This document shows positions 52,501 to 64,000 of a stretch of 64,000 nt of DNA, piece after piece (positions within the stretch are counted from its first letter, which is position 1; each line of letters begins with the position of its first letter). Below the pieces are notes generated by a model that ran no database searches, had not been told where the DNA came from, and saw nothing but the letters and a program-made list of their open reading frames with translations. Source of the DNA: Actinernus sp. WN-2022. Its lineage: Eukaryota; Cnidaria; Anthozoa; Actiniaria; Actinernidae. The stretch spans positions 5,813,877 through 5,877,876 of the forward strand of contig JAOWCC010001634.1 of assembly GCA_030867875.1 (NCBI GenBank), given 5' to 3'. Made by a program: the position numbers and the translations under genes.

Positions 52501-54780
52501 CGATATAGATAGATAGATAGATAGTTTATTTAACCAAAATTGCAGTCATAAACTGAATTACTAAGGTTTACAATAATGAGAAAAACAAATAATTGGTATT
52601 GATTAAGAGTAAAAGTAGCTAAAATACACACTAACGTATATTTCACTTGGTCGCTAATTCTAACATTTATAATTCGAATTATAATATTTGACACTTGAGT
52701 TTATAAAGGTATTAGAGAACCTATTTGTTTTACAGAGCGGAAGAGTAAAGGGTCTCTTTTGACGTAGGTTAGGGGTGGAATTACTTACATTGTGTGGTAA
52801 TAGATTGTATAAATTACTTTTATGATTGGAAGAAATCTTTCGAAATAAAGTGTGGCAGAGTTCTGATCTACGTAAAGATAAACTGAGAAGACCAGAAAGA
52901 GCAAGAGCGCGTGTGTATGATACGTCGTAACCATAGACAATACTCATTGCTCTTTTCTGAACACGCTCAAAAGAAAGGCTAAGATATTCTGGCAGACCAT
53001 AATGAAAGACTTGACATGCGTAAAGTAAAACGGACCTAATACAGGCTATATAGAATTGGAGTAGTTCACTAGTTGGAACGTTTGCACGCTTCAGTTGTAT
53101 TAAGAAGTACAGTCTTTTTGAGGCTTTCTTGATGGTGATATCGGTGTGCAAGTTCCACTTAAGGTCGTCTTGTATTGTTACACCAAGGATCATGATCGAC
53201 TTTACAGGCTGAACTGGAGCTTCATTAATGTAGACTTGGTTATGGAATCTTTCCGAGCGCGCAAAAGAAATACGGAGTTCCTTGCATTTCTTTGGATGTA
53301 ACTGGAACTTGTTTTCTGTGGACCATTTCTGAATTTCATTTATGGGCGTCTGAGCCAAACTGGTTTCTTTTTTATTAATTACTTCGTAGATAGTGGTGTC
53401 ATCGACATATTTAAAAATTCCATTTGCAGAGGGGACTTGGAGGTCGTCTATCATAGCAATAAACAGCCAAGGTCCAAGCTTTGTCCCTTGTGGGACTCCA
53501 GCAGGCACAGACTCCCATTCAGAAAAACAATCTTGAGCGAGTTTCACTCTCTGCAGTCTATTGCTTAAAAAATCGCAGATCCAATTTACAATAAAAGGAT
53601 TTATTCCGTATTTAGATAGTTTAGTGATAAGTAGGGTGTGATCAATTAAGTCAAAAGCCTTTCTGTAATCTAAGACAAAGACCCTAATGTCAGCACCTGT
53701 TCCGTCAGTGGCTTTGGACCAGTTGTGAAGCATGTTGATTAGGGCGTGTGTAGTAGATGATTTTGGAATACAGCCAAATTGGTCTGACCCTAAATGATCC
53801 AGGATTGCCGGCTTAACGTGAACCTGGACTACATAGTCTTCGGCTATTTTAGACAGCGTCGGTGTTAAAGAAATAGGTCTAAGGTCCTTAGAAAAATCAT
53901 CGATTTTTGAAGATTTAGGCAGTGGCGTAACGTTGGCGTGTTTCCAAACATCCGGTAGGACTTCTTCTTGAAGGGAGGAGTTAATTATTGCACACACAGG
54001 ATCAGCTAGTTCTTGTGAGAAATCTCGCAAAATCCAGTTTGGGATGTTGTCTGGGCCTCCAGCCTTTGTTGGGTTAACGGCGCTAAGCTTTGTGGCTACC
54101 GCCTCCAGGGACACAGTTGGGATTGAGTGGCTAGATGTATCCAAGCGGTAGGTAGCAGGAAGGGGTTTAAAGTCATGTTGAGGTTCAAGGAAACAGTGAT
54201 TAATTTCATTTGCAAGAGCCACTTTGTTCTCGACAGTAAGTGAAACATCTGGCAAACACTTTGCAGCCAGATCTTTAGGGGACTTTGTCATACCACAAAT
54301 GCGCCGACACTCGGACCACCACTTACTTGAATCTGTTCCATGGAGGTCTTTAACCTTGGCTTGGTAGTAGTTGGATTTACAAAGTTTGCGTTCTCGGTTT
54401 ACACGGTTTCGATAAAAATTAAAAAGGGTATAATTGTTTTGACTAAGAGCTTTCTGTCGATGATGGATTAGTGATTTCAAGTTGCTAGTGATCCAAGGAG
54501 CATCGTTTCTATGAAACTTGACAGTTTTTAAAGGCATTATCGTATCTAAGCCAATATGAATAAGCTTGTTAAAATGGGTTAGTTTTTCTTGAGCGTTATC
54601 AAGGAAATCCAGCGATGACCAATCTATAGAGTTGATATAACGACCAAAAGCTTGTTTTGAGCTTGGTCTCATATCTCTGACGATTACTGTTTTCTTTGCA
54701 GTTACAGTTTCCTTGGTGCGCTGTTTAGGAAGAATCGCGACTGTGAAATGGTCTGATAGACCAAAGGGCGGAAATTTCAC
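52501..54780 (-). mobile_element. 5'-truncated LINE with intact reverse transcriptase frame
   Basis: A 706-codon minus-strand frame (54780-52660) starts at the end of an AP-endonuclease domain (PFGLSDHFTVAI). It contains a full reverse transcriptase: LRPISLTPTLSKIAE, FVLDYRKAFDLIDH, GVPQGTKLGPWLF, the catalytic FKYVDDTT at about residue 456, then thumb and C-terminal RT-associated helices (YACQVFHYGLP). The 3' end meets a tagatagatagatag run at about 52506, a short-repeat tail typical of CR1/L2-like LINEs. The endonuclease is almost entirely missing, so it cannot move on its own. The uninterrupted frame indicates a recent insertion. Confidence 0.85.
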
Positions 54781-57535
54781 AGGTGGTTTGTAGTATTTAG
54801 CAGAGTTAGTTAGAATGAGATATAAACATCTGTGGTCCTATAATGTTCTCGTTCTTCGTGTTCTTGGATCGATGATCAAAGGAAATTGTGTATTCTTGTT
54901 CTCTGCATATCCATGGTGTTTCTGGAATTCATAGGTAGCCAGCTAACTGTCCGTGAATAGAAATTGAATATCCCACAACTTGACGTGTCAAGATAAGTGT
55001 CAAATTTAACCAATCGGATCACGGACTGATCTCATGACTCTGAAAATTTGAATACCAGTAGCACAAACCGTATTTATAATTAATTAACCGTCATTTTGGC
55101 ATGGCGTACGAGGACATAAAAGTATATGGCGCTCTTGTTCCTCATAGGAATGCCTTGGGATTACACGCATGTCGAAGGTAAGAATTCGTAGCTTTTGTTT
55201 TGACATTGAAAAACAATATTTGTGCAAATTACTAATAAGAAAGCGCGTGTATAGTATGATTTATAGATCAAGATTACGTTCACTTTCCGCGACGATCGAG
55301 TGATCAAGCTCTCAAAACCAAACTAAAGCAAAATCAAAGCAAAGTCAACTCACGATCACAAGATATTTGGAGCACCGATTCCCTACGATTAGTACTAAGT
55401 ACGTACAGCTATTATAGTATGGTTCTGAAAATAGCAGTCAATCAAGGTTTATTGAACTGAAGAAATTTATTCAATTTAATCTCAGTGCCGAATATTTGCC
55501 TGCTAACCTCTTGTGTTTACCGACTTTGGCTAAACTACAACTTTAACGCTCAGGCTTCAAAGTAGTGCAGTGATGTGTTAAAGAAAGCTTTAGCATTTAA
55601 TTATATATCGGCATATCATTCACCATGTAAGCGTAGGTTCCAAATTGCGTAAATCCGCCATTGACAAATCCAGGAACTGTCAACAAGCATGCCACAAAGA
55701 AATGTCATTCAAATTCGGACTTTTCTTTTTTGTTATTGAACAGCAGGCGAATAACATTTTGATGTTGTGTTGTTGTTAGTTTCGAATGCAGACTCGCCCA
55801 CAAACTTGCTCCATTTATTCCGATGTCCCGGGAAAGTTGCACTACCGGTGCAAATTTCCTACACGGTTTCTTAGTCCCTTGAGTAATTTTTTAAATTGTT
55901 TTCCTTTGTAAGCAGTTGACGCTCTAAACGCTAGAGCGTGAACAGCGGGCCACTGAATAGCCCAATTAATTGAAAGACTGCCGCAAATTACCGACCCGAT
56001 TAATTTGAAAGGCGGAAATCTTGAAAACAATGTTTATAATCTGTTTAAGATGACAAACTCATTCAATCAAAACTCTATTTTAAAATCGAATGTTGCGATA
56101 CAAATCATTAGTTAAATCCAAACTCCGTACTACAATTTCGTAGTTAAGTTTCAAATATTACTACTTCCAGCTTTTTTTGCCACGCTATGATAACAAAAGT
56201 CGAACTCTAGATGCGGCGATATTTATCTTCCCCGCCAACGCCGATCAATACTAGTTATTTTTTTTAAGAACTAAAGTTAGATTAATGTGTGTAAATTGAT
56301 CGATGTGTACGGTACTGGTATAAGATTCTGGCTAATGCCCATTCATGTTTCTTTTATATAGCGGCATACTGATTCAACTCGAGAAAAATTATCTCGAGTT
56401 CTGTGAGTTGTCAATTGTCATGGCATTTCCTATTTAATCAAAACAGCATCTCATTTATGTTGCGATATTGGTATCAGTTTCGCTTGCCTCAAACAGCCCG
56501 ATAATATTTTTTAATGGTCGCACGAGCGCTTTTATTACATGTGTTGTTCTTTCATAAGTAACGAATTTTGTCCTCTTATGAAATAGCCTTATAGCCTTAC
56601 ATTTCTTCAACACTAAACGAGAGCTCTGTCTCTTTTAATCTTATAATCCCACTCTATCACTATTGATGCCTCGCATTAATGTACAAACGAATATTTTCTT
56701 TTCAGAGAATTGTTGCTGTAGAACAGAGATGAAAGAGAATAAAAACTAGATAGCTTATATCAGGAAGGTGGGAAGAAGAACATTTCAAATACCATTTGAT
56801 AAAGCACGATAAAGCACGATACATTTTGTACATATAGAGCAGCTTTGATAGCTGTTTTTATTGTAGAAGAGTCCAATTGTTGGAAATTAAAGCAGGATCT
56901 AGTTAATATGTTATGGGTATTTTTTTAGTTTTACCTCAGGTCGCTTGAATAAGAATCTGTACAGTAGTTTTAATTAGACACCTTAAAAGAGTACCTCAAA
57001 TGATAAGTCAAAATGGTCCAGTGTACATGTTCCAAATATTTCGAAATAGGTATCCTGTGTCACTTAAGAATTCGGAGACTGAAACTTTGAAGAAGCACTT
57101 GCAGCTTCTACTTAACAAGTAGATTAGGGTTTTCTTTGGTCTGTACTCTGATAAATATATACAGTGAAGCTGTAGAGCCCTGTAAAACCCTGTTCTACTT
57201 GCTAATACATGTAGATTGTTTCAAGGTGAAGCAGCACAATGTCATAATTAGAGACTTAGCATACATACATTTTTGATGAAGCTAAAGCTGATTTGGTTTT
57301 TCTTAGTCGTTTTTAAATGTATGAATGAAAACGAACAATGTTATCCATATTTATTAATAGCATGCATGCTTTAAAGTTCAGCTTTCTACACATGTTCAGA
57401 TTTTAGCCTCTTGCTCTCCTGTTGTGCATAGTTGAGTACTGTCGTCAGGTAAAGACGTTTTGTTATTGCTGTGATTATTAATACCAGTCGGTAACAATTA
57501 ATGATATGAGTTAGCATTTATATTGTGGTAATACA
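54781..57535. other. Interior of the TIR element, no firm gene
   Basis: No family is recognised. A possible short exon (ATG at 55100, MAYEDIKVYGALVPHRN..., then aaggtaag at about 55177) has an acceptable splice donor but no partner exon was found. Confidence 0.3.
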
Positions 57536-58115
57536 TCTTGCCTAGAAAGTACTCCGGAATTTCCTGACTACTTTTTCAGTTGATCTCAGAATGGTAACAA
57601 ATCTTGCCTAGAAAGTACTCCGGAATTTCCTGAGTACGTTTTCAGTTGATCTCAGCGTGGAAACACATCTTGCCTAGAAAGTACTCCGGAATTTCCTGAG
57701 TACTTTTTCATTTGATCTCAGCGTGAAAACAAATCTTGCCAAGAAAGTACTCCGGAATTTCCTGAGTACTTTTTCATTTGACCTCAGCATGGAAACAAAT
57801 CTTGCCTAGAAAGTACTCCGGAATTTCCTGAGTACTTTTTTCAGTTGATCTCAGAATGGTATTAAATCTTGCCTAGAAAGTACTCCGGAATTTCCTGAGT
57901 AATTTTTTCAGTTGATCTCAGAATGGTATTAAATCTTGCCTAGAAAGTACTCCGGAATTTCCTGAGTATTTTTTCATTTGATCTCAGCGTGGAAACAAAT
58001 CTTGCCTAGAAAGTACTCCGGAATTTCCTGAGTACTTTTTCAGTTAATCTCAGAGTAGAAACAAAATCTTCCCTAGAAAGTACTCCGGAATTTCCTGAGT
58101 ACGTTTTCAGTTGAT
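57536..58115 (-). repeat. Right minisatellite array (about 9 copies, inverted)
   Basis: The same unit as 49860-50735 read on the other strand: cttgcctagaaagtactccg, gaatttcctgagtacttttt and cagttgatctcag. Copies vary more than in the left array (for example catttgatctcagcg variants). The mirrored placement near the element ends suggests subterminal binding sites amplified at both ends. Confidence 0.92.
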
Positions 58116-58159
58116 ATGTGCGTCCTACACATCTTGACTGCAATGTACCAAGAACATTC

Positions 58160-58895
58160 TTAAAGGGATACCCGAGTGAAAAACACATTGGGGCTCAAAA
58201 GAATCTTCAACATGTTCTTTGTTCAGAAAATGTATTAAAATTTGATCAAAGATTTTTAGTATTAAGAACGAGCACCTCAAAGTTGGCCCCACGAAGACAT
58301 GGGCGCCGCCATCTTTGTTTGCATTTACGGAAGTGACGTCACTTCGTCCCACCAGCGTTCTCACTCTCTCACTTATTAGGTGTTTTTAGGATGATAAACG
58401 CCTTAACTGTACCTCACATACATTGTAGTTCTTATACTTATTCAGAAATCACTCGAGTCTTTTAAGCCATGTTGTTTTGCTGTTATTAAATGGCAGTTAC
58501 GAGACCTTGTTGTTCGTCTGATAATTTCTCGCCTTCCCAATGCTTTTCTTCCTCCTCCCAGTCTTCTGAACTTTTCTCATAATGTCGTCTTCATCATAAT
58601 TCCGGTTTCTGTAAGAATTCCTCTCCAATCTCGATGAAAATATACCCACTTTAATTCCGAGCGTGTGAAAATCATACAAAGACAAGTAGCCGCGATACGC
58701 TGGTGGGACGAAGTGACGTCACTTCCGTAAATGCAAACAAAGATGGCGGCGCCCATGTCTTCGCGGGGCCAACTTTGAGGTGCTCGTTCTTAATACTAAA
58801 AACGTTTGATCAAATTTTAATACATTTTCTGAACAAAGAACATGTTGAAGGTTCTTTTGAGCCCCAATGTGTTTTTCACTCGGGTATCCCTTTAA
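58160..58895. mobile_element. TTAA-flanked foldback MITE
   Basis: The arms of about 200 bp begin ttaaagggatacccgagtga and end in the inverse complement at 58892-58895 with ttaa. The inner arms include cttccgtaaatgcaaacaaa gatggcggcgcc-type sequence on both sides. The TTAA flanks suggest mobilisation by a piggyBac-like transposase. No coding frame is credible. Confidence 0.75.
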
Positions 58896-59103
58896 GCACT
58901 ATTTCAGAAAATGTATTTTGAAATTTCAGTAATGTTTTGTTATTATCCGGGTTTCTTTTACTTCCAAGGTCAAATTCATCTGAAACAACAATATTGTTTT
59001 GACTCGACCCAGAAAGTAAGGCAATTTTTTCTGGCAAACATGAATATTTTGACCCATTTTTCTAACTTTTGAAAATCGTGTTTTAAAAATGAACGTGTTC
59101 ATT

Positions 59104-60788
59104 ATCGTCAAGTATGAACTTTATCTTTTAAGAACAAATGTAAACTCAAGAAAGCTTGCATCGAATTTTCAAGAGAAATATCGTACTATAGCCCGGACAG
59201 GATGATAGAATATTAAGGGTAAAACATTTGGTTATTCGTTTAGCATGTTTCCTTCTATTGTTTCATTTTCACTTAGATTTTTTTTAGAATAAGCGTTAAT
59301 TTGTTAAATGTACATTTCATTTCCACGAAGGTTGAGGATATTTCCTCTCCTATGATATAGTTTAATGCATACGCTGTGCTTCAGGGAACTAATTAAAATA
59401 AATATTACTTACAGACTGTAGCTGTTCCTTCGTTGGATTATTGAGCAATATATATTGTATATAATCCTCCCGATCATAAATAAGCGATATGACTGAGATA
59501 ATAAAGTTTATCTTCGAGCGGGGAAAATTATATTTCACGGGTAATGTTCTTTTTATCATATTGATGATATTGAACAAGCAAATTATCACTTAACAAACTT
59601 TATTTCAATAAAATTACTTCTCGGTGGTATTAAGTTAACATCTCGTCTCATTCGAAGCGTTAATGTCATACTGATTGCCTTTTTATACATCTCTGGGTGG
59701 CCACTTACTTCTCGGTGGTATTATGTTGACATCCCGTCTCATTCGAAGCCTTTTTATAGTTTTCTTCTAAAACCTTTACCAAATCTTAATATGAAACTAG
59801 AAGATAGCCGGGAGCGTGACGCCATATATCATACGAGTGTGTTTCCGTACATAACGCTCGGGAGTTAACATCTGGATTGCATTGTAGGAGTGGTTTACAT
59901 CCTGGGAAAACACTGTTGTCCATATAGTAAAGTAATATGTTTCATATTATTATTAAAGCAGGATATTACTTTATATGTTTTATTAAACCAAATGGACATA
60001 TTGGGCGAGGCCTCATGAATTTGACAAGTTGTGCAATAGTGATGAAAACAATGGAATTATATGAATTGTCTGCAGATTGACGGAAGTGCACTTCTAACCA
60101 ACCTTTTCCAGGTGTCTGTAATCATTAAAATATATCAGAAGTCCATAACCACAAGTGTCCATCTCTACTAGGGTAGCGGCCCATCAGTTTACAGAGTAAT
60201 CTATTTTTAGAAATGATAATCTCAAACTTCGCGGGGGAAAAAAATGGCAGACATTGGGTCAGATGCCCGAGTCAAGTCCGAGATAAATAAGCTCTCAAAA
60301 AACATATTATGTGACGTCACTGCTCACTGTTAACGGTGATGTCACAAGCCAGTACAAACCACAGGGATCCCATTAATCCACTCAGACAAAATACCAGGCA
60401 GAAGGCCTTGGGATTAGCTATTCTTCTCAAAGGCAAAGCACTAAAAGTGCATCATTCAAAAGAAATAAACGAGACATTACATCTCTGGCTGGGCACTTGT
60501 GATAAACAAAGAATGAGAAAATAAGTGACAAGCGTGACTCGCGCCCCGTAACACAATCTGAGATACCTAATGTGCATAATTTACATACCAAAGTAGTGGA
60601 AGCCGTTCAGAATTTGTTCCGGGATCTATTTGAAAGCTCTTCATAAATTAATACAAAAGATGAATGGAAATACAATGTCAGATGTCAGAATCAATTCAGA
60701 ATTAGAAAACATTGCTAATCCAAAGCTCATGAAATTCGAAATTGTATTTCGAAGAAAAAGCGATCAGAAAAGAACATATTTTCCACTA
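59104..60788. other. Host DNA with a short direct duplication
   Basis: ttacttctcggtggtatta to ctcattcgaagc occurs twice (about 59614 and 59706), a local duplication of about 92-bp period. No gene is supported in the rest. Confidence 0.4.
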
Positions 60789-61690
60789 ATGCACTAGTCA
60801 ATTGAAACTCCGGCCCCCCGACCCCCGGGACATAGCGGGGAATGTAACATTTATACAGTGTTACATTTTGATCTTTTCCCCGCCCATCGGTGACAGTTGG
60901 CTATTACAATACCCGCCCCTATGGCCCCGGCATGTGCTTCAGAATTTTCATTTTTGAATATACATAAGCTTAAATCTGTTGTTCCATTATTTGAAAAAAA
61001 TACATTTAGTGTAGCACATCACTAGCGGATCCAGGGGAGGGGTTTCGGGGGTTGCAACACCCACTTGATTGCTGTAAATCACTGTAAATTCATTTTTTAA
61101 ATCTCTAGATTTAAAAAAAATGTTTTGCCAACCCCCCTTTCACAAAATCCTGGATCCGCCCCTGTATATTTTCTATTTTCTATACATGTTTTCTGCACTT
61201 TTACAGTCTCCGCCATTGTCTTGTTTATCAGAAACCGTTGTCTGTCAACAAAAAAAACACAATGCGACAAAGGAATATAAAGGAAATGTCATGCAGCTGC
61301 GTTTAAATATATTTTTAAAATCTGATATTTTGCCATGATATACATGAAACATGTAACAAAGAGTGTGTAATAATAAACACTTCCTGATCTACTAATCGTG
61401 ACTTAACTCAGTATAAACACCCAGGACTTGTTTAAATTAACTACGATTTTTGCGTGTCCCAAGCTTCCGCCATGTTTGATACACGTTGCTGATGCTCGGT
61501 CCCAGTCCCGCTCTGTCGTGGCTGGCGTTACAACCACGGCTAAAATCCCCGCAAATTTTCAAATCGTTACTTTCCCCGTTCCACCGGAAAAATGCAGCGT
61601 TAAATGTGCGTTATTCCACGGCCATGTCCCCGTTAATGCCCCGCTATGTCCCGGGGGTCGGGGGGCCGGGGTTTCAATTGACTAGTGCAT
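60789..61690. mobile_element. MITE-like element with 51-bp GC-rich TIRs
   Basis: atgcactagtcaattgaaac and the following ggccccccgacccccgggac stretch at 60789-60840 is mirrored at 61639-61690 with one mismatch. The interior has no complete gene. I could not define the target duplication. Confidence 0.65.
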
Positions 61691-63096
61691 AAATCAGCTC
61701 GAAAAACAAACCGTTCGCTCAATTGGCATGTGGTCGGCGAAAAATTTAAAGATCTTCGTCGGATCACTTTCGGCGATGACAGTTCTACATTGTTTGTTTG
61801 TATCCTGGACAACTTTGACTGGGCCATGGAAAATCTGGAACTGACAAAAGTCCCTGATATTTGCTCTTGATCGGCAAAAATGGTTGGCTGTGATGATCAG
61901 AACTTCCCGATTTTATAGTGAGTGATTGTAATTTGTAAACTGGACCGCTGCATGCTGACTGACATTCAAGACAAATTTCTCAAAGCCGATAATTATAGAA
62001 AGAAAGCCGGCTGCTGAGGAGTTAGACTCAGTGTTGCTTGTTGAATATATGGACTATGACTTCTGTCTCTGGTAATAGTCGCTGGCAGAGTAATAAAACC
62101 CTCAAGTGCAATAAGGATTTACCCTCAAGTGTAATAAAACCCTCAAGTGTGATAGGGTTTACCCTCAAGTGTAATAAGGGTTTCACCCCCCCCCAAAAAT
62201 ATTTCATTGTTACATTGTTACATTGACAGCTTACATTGACAATATGGAGAATGAGCGCGGCAATTTATGATGTGGCCAATTTGACATTTATTGTGCTTGT
62301 AACGATTATTTATAATTGATGCACAGTATGAGCCAGCCAGGACCTATATATGTGATGCCAAAATTTGAGGGAAATTAGTGCAGGCTTTCGGCTACAAATC
62401 CTCCCTCGGCTCGCGGGGAAATTTAACAGCTAATTTAACAGCTATAGTTTCACTGGAATTCACTGGAATGGCACCAACGTCCGAAGCGTCTTTTAAACAA
62501 CATGCCTACTTTCTTTCATGTTTTTGTGTGCATTCTGTGCCACTAATAAGCCACTTTGGAAACGAGTAGGAGACTGGGGCCGAGTGTGGAAAATTAATCT
62601 GATAACACAAATGAAAGATCACATCAAAATTAGGATGTTTGGGTGAATATGAACTGTATGACAAGCTTTAAATTAATAAGTATGGAAGGGCGGACAAGCG
62701 TCCCTTGTAACCATATATTCTCTTATTTTAGCGATTTTTTGAAATCGCGTCATGTAAAATTTCAAACCAGTCCTCTTCAATCTTGGTAAATATACTAATT
62801 TTGATGTGATCCTTCTTATGATGGGATCAGCAAGATATTGTTGGCCTCCTGTACCAACCATGTTATTATATTGTGCAAAAGGCCCAATCCATTCTGCAAC
62901 TTTACCGAAAAGGCCTCAGGCTATTTTCGAATTGATGTTTCATGATCATAGACACAAACATAAGTTCACAAACTTCGCTCAGCAGTTAGTTTCATATAGG
63001 TAAAAATGCACCGCTGATCACATCGCTACACGTGAGTAAATAAATAAATTAATTAAGAGCATAAATTACCAACACCTTTTTACTATAATACCAGAT
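61691..63096. other. Host DNA with a short tandem repeat
   Basis: Around 62097-62188 the phrase accctcaagtgtaataa(ggg) recurs four to five times. The rest holds only short frames without recognisable families. Confidence 0.4.
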
Positions 63097-63360
63097 ATGT
63101 ATCCTGCTGTTGAGACGTATTTTTTCACTCTCATAAATGAACAAATACGTATACATCTGCACAGTAGGCTACCAGATATGCTGCTAACCAGAATTTTTAT
63201 AGCCGTTAGGACCAATTGTGGCACCTTTACGTTTAGTTTTACCATTTCAAAAGTATGGAAACATATCCTCACCAATCTCCAACTTTTACCATTTAAATTA
63301 TTCAGAAAGAAATATGAGCAGTTCCTCTTATCTTCCAAATTCCTGTTGTATTCTTCTTTT
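63097..63360 (+). pseudogene. Decayed LINE ORF2 C-terminal end
   Basis: The frame reads VRTNCGTFTFSFTISKVWKH, then LQLLPFKLFRKKYEQFLLSS. This is the terminal RTNYG.FSF...KLWN...SFKRKYK..LL pattern of CR1/L2-like LINEs, preceded by HSRLPDMLLTRIF. Upstream parts of the ORF are missing. Confidence 0.5.
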
Positions 63361-64000
63361 GTTTTTTCTTATTGCGGTTGCGCAATAACCAAGTTCCGGC
63401 TCAGATGTGACTGAATGGAGTCGATAACATTACAAGCGAACTAAGGGGTGAACTCGCTAAATTACAATTTATCACTTCCCTACATACAAAATTCAAAATG
63501 TCTATGATTCTACAATCTATAGTACATACAGCTACCTAGTAGTTAGCAATCTGCTCGTGAAATTCATATTTATATTTTACGAACGAAGTACAGGTGAGCC
63601 AGCAGCGGGCACGCAAGAGCGAGCGGAAAAAAGGTGACAAAGGGAAACAAGGAAAGACGATGACCCATGCAACTAAAAAATATATCACACCGCGCGCATT
63701 ATTTGGGTAGTGACGTGTGCGCCATGGGACGTGCTTTTTTCTCTTCGCTCTCTCACGTTTTCCTACTGCGTGATTAGTGTTTTTCTTTCTCTCCCGTATT
63801 CTTTTTCCAAAACAGTTGCCCAATCATTTCGACATGAGATAGACGAGTATATTTAAAGTAGTGCAGACTGGAATATCTATAATTGTCACATCCATGCAGT
63901 TCAGTTTTCTTTTTTGATAGCTTTCTGAATTTGAAATACCTTGGAGTTCACCCATTGAATGTGGTACTGTGCTTCAAAAAACAAGAAGAAATAATTACTT
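63361..64000. other. Host DNA, nothing recognised
   Basis: The minus-strand 95-codon frame at 63536-63823 is arginine-rich and low in information; I do not call it a gene. No repeat or RNA was identified. Confidence 0.3.

Larger units (their letters stand above)
49519..59099. mobile_element. 9.6-kb TIR element with mirrored minisatellite arrays
   Basis: The first 32 bp (aacacgttcatttttaaaac...) is the exact inverse complement of 59068-59099, and the flanks 49515-49518 and 59100-59103 are both catt. Inside, the same 66-bp minisatellite forms an array near each end in opposite orientation. The interior holds a truncated LINE (52501-54780) and a TTAA-flanked foldback (58160-58895), plus unassigned DNA. 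No transposase was recognised, so it would be a large non-autonomous DNA transposon with later insertions. The CATT duplication is short and could be chance. Confidence 0.6.

Noticed and set aside
55100..55177. Short ATG exon followed by a splice donor
   Set aside because: Twenty-six codons with a gtaag donor is within chance expectation and no partner exon was found.
63536..63823. 95-codon arginine-rich minus-strand frame
   Set aside because: Low-complexity basic composition without recognisable motif; probably chance.

Overview
The window looks like nuclear DNA of a cnidarian, most likely a stony coral or sea anemone. Long stretches lack prokaryote-type gene packing, decayed LINEs, MITEs and a tRNA-derived SINE are present, and the viral capsid and integrase genes belong to families I know to be abundant in coral and Hydra genomes. 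No database search was possible, so the host assignment is inference.

Layout. (1) 1-8410 is host DNA: a decayed fragment of a Polinton-type element (about 735-3085), a tRNA-like SINE remnant, one intronless 595-aa host gene (4636-6423), and three small inverted-repeat elements. (2) 8416-28253 is a complete 19.8-kb Polinton/Maverick (adintovirus-like) element, here 'element 1'. It has identical 210-bp terminal inverted repeats and a GACTT target duplication. (3) 28254-29052 is the rest of the host LINE and MITE that element 1 split. (4) 29053-43917 is a second, distinct, complete 14.9-kb Polinton, 'element 2', with 269-bp terminal inverted repeats differing at one base. (5) 43918-64000 is host repeat landscape: broken LINEs, a HARBI1-like exon, a GPCR fragment, and a 9.6-kb TIR element (49519-59099) carrying mirrored minisatellite arrays with a LINE inside, followed by further foldback elements.

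Both Polintons encode protein-primed-type PolB, a DDE integrase, an A32/FtsK-like packaging ATPase, a major capsid protein, a candidate minor capsid protein and the same set of small membrane proteins. The order MCP-ATPase-171/183 aa-112/116 aa-73/74 aa-136/142 aa is shared. I find no adenain-type protease in either. Both carry a TFIIB-like gene. Element 1 also carries a TBP-like gene, so it encodes two core initiation factors but no visible RNA polymerase. A BRO-N/nuclease/zinc-finger gene sits beside the TBP-like gene, in a place where element 2 has nothing.

The most unusual signals are: the TBP-like plus TFIIB-like pair; long hairpins at the starts of all three transcription-factor genes; and element ends that are each themselves a long fold-back hairpin, with unrelated sequences but the same design in the two elements. 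Almost all element genes are intact, and the near-identical TIRs imply recent insertion.
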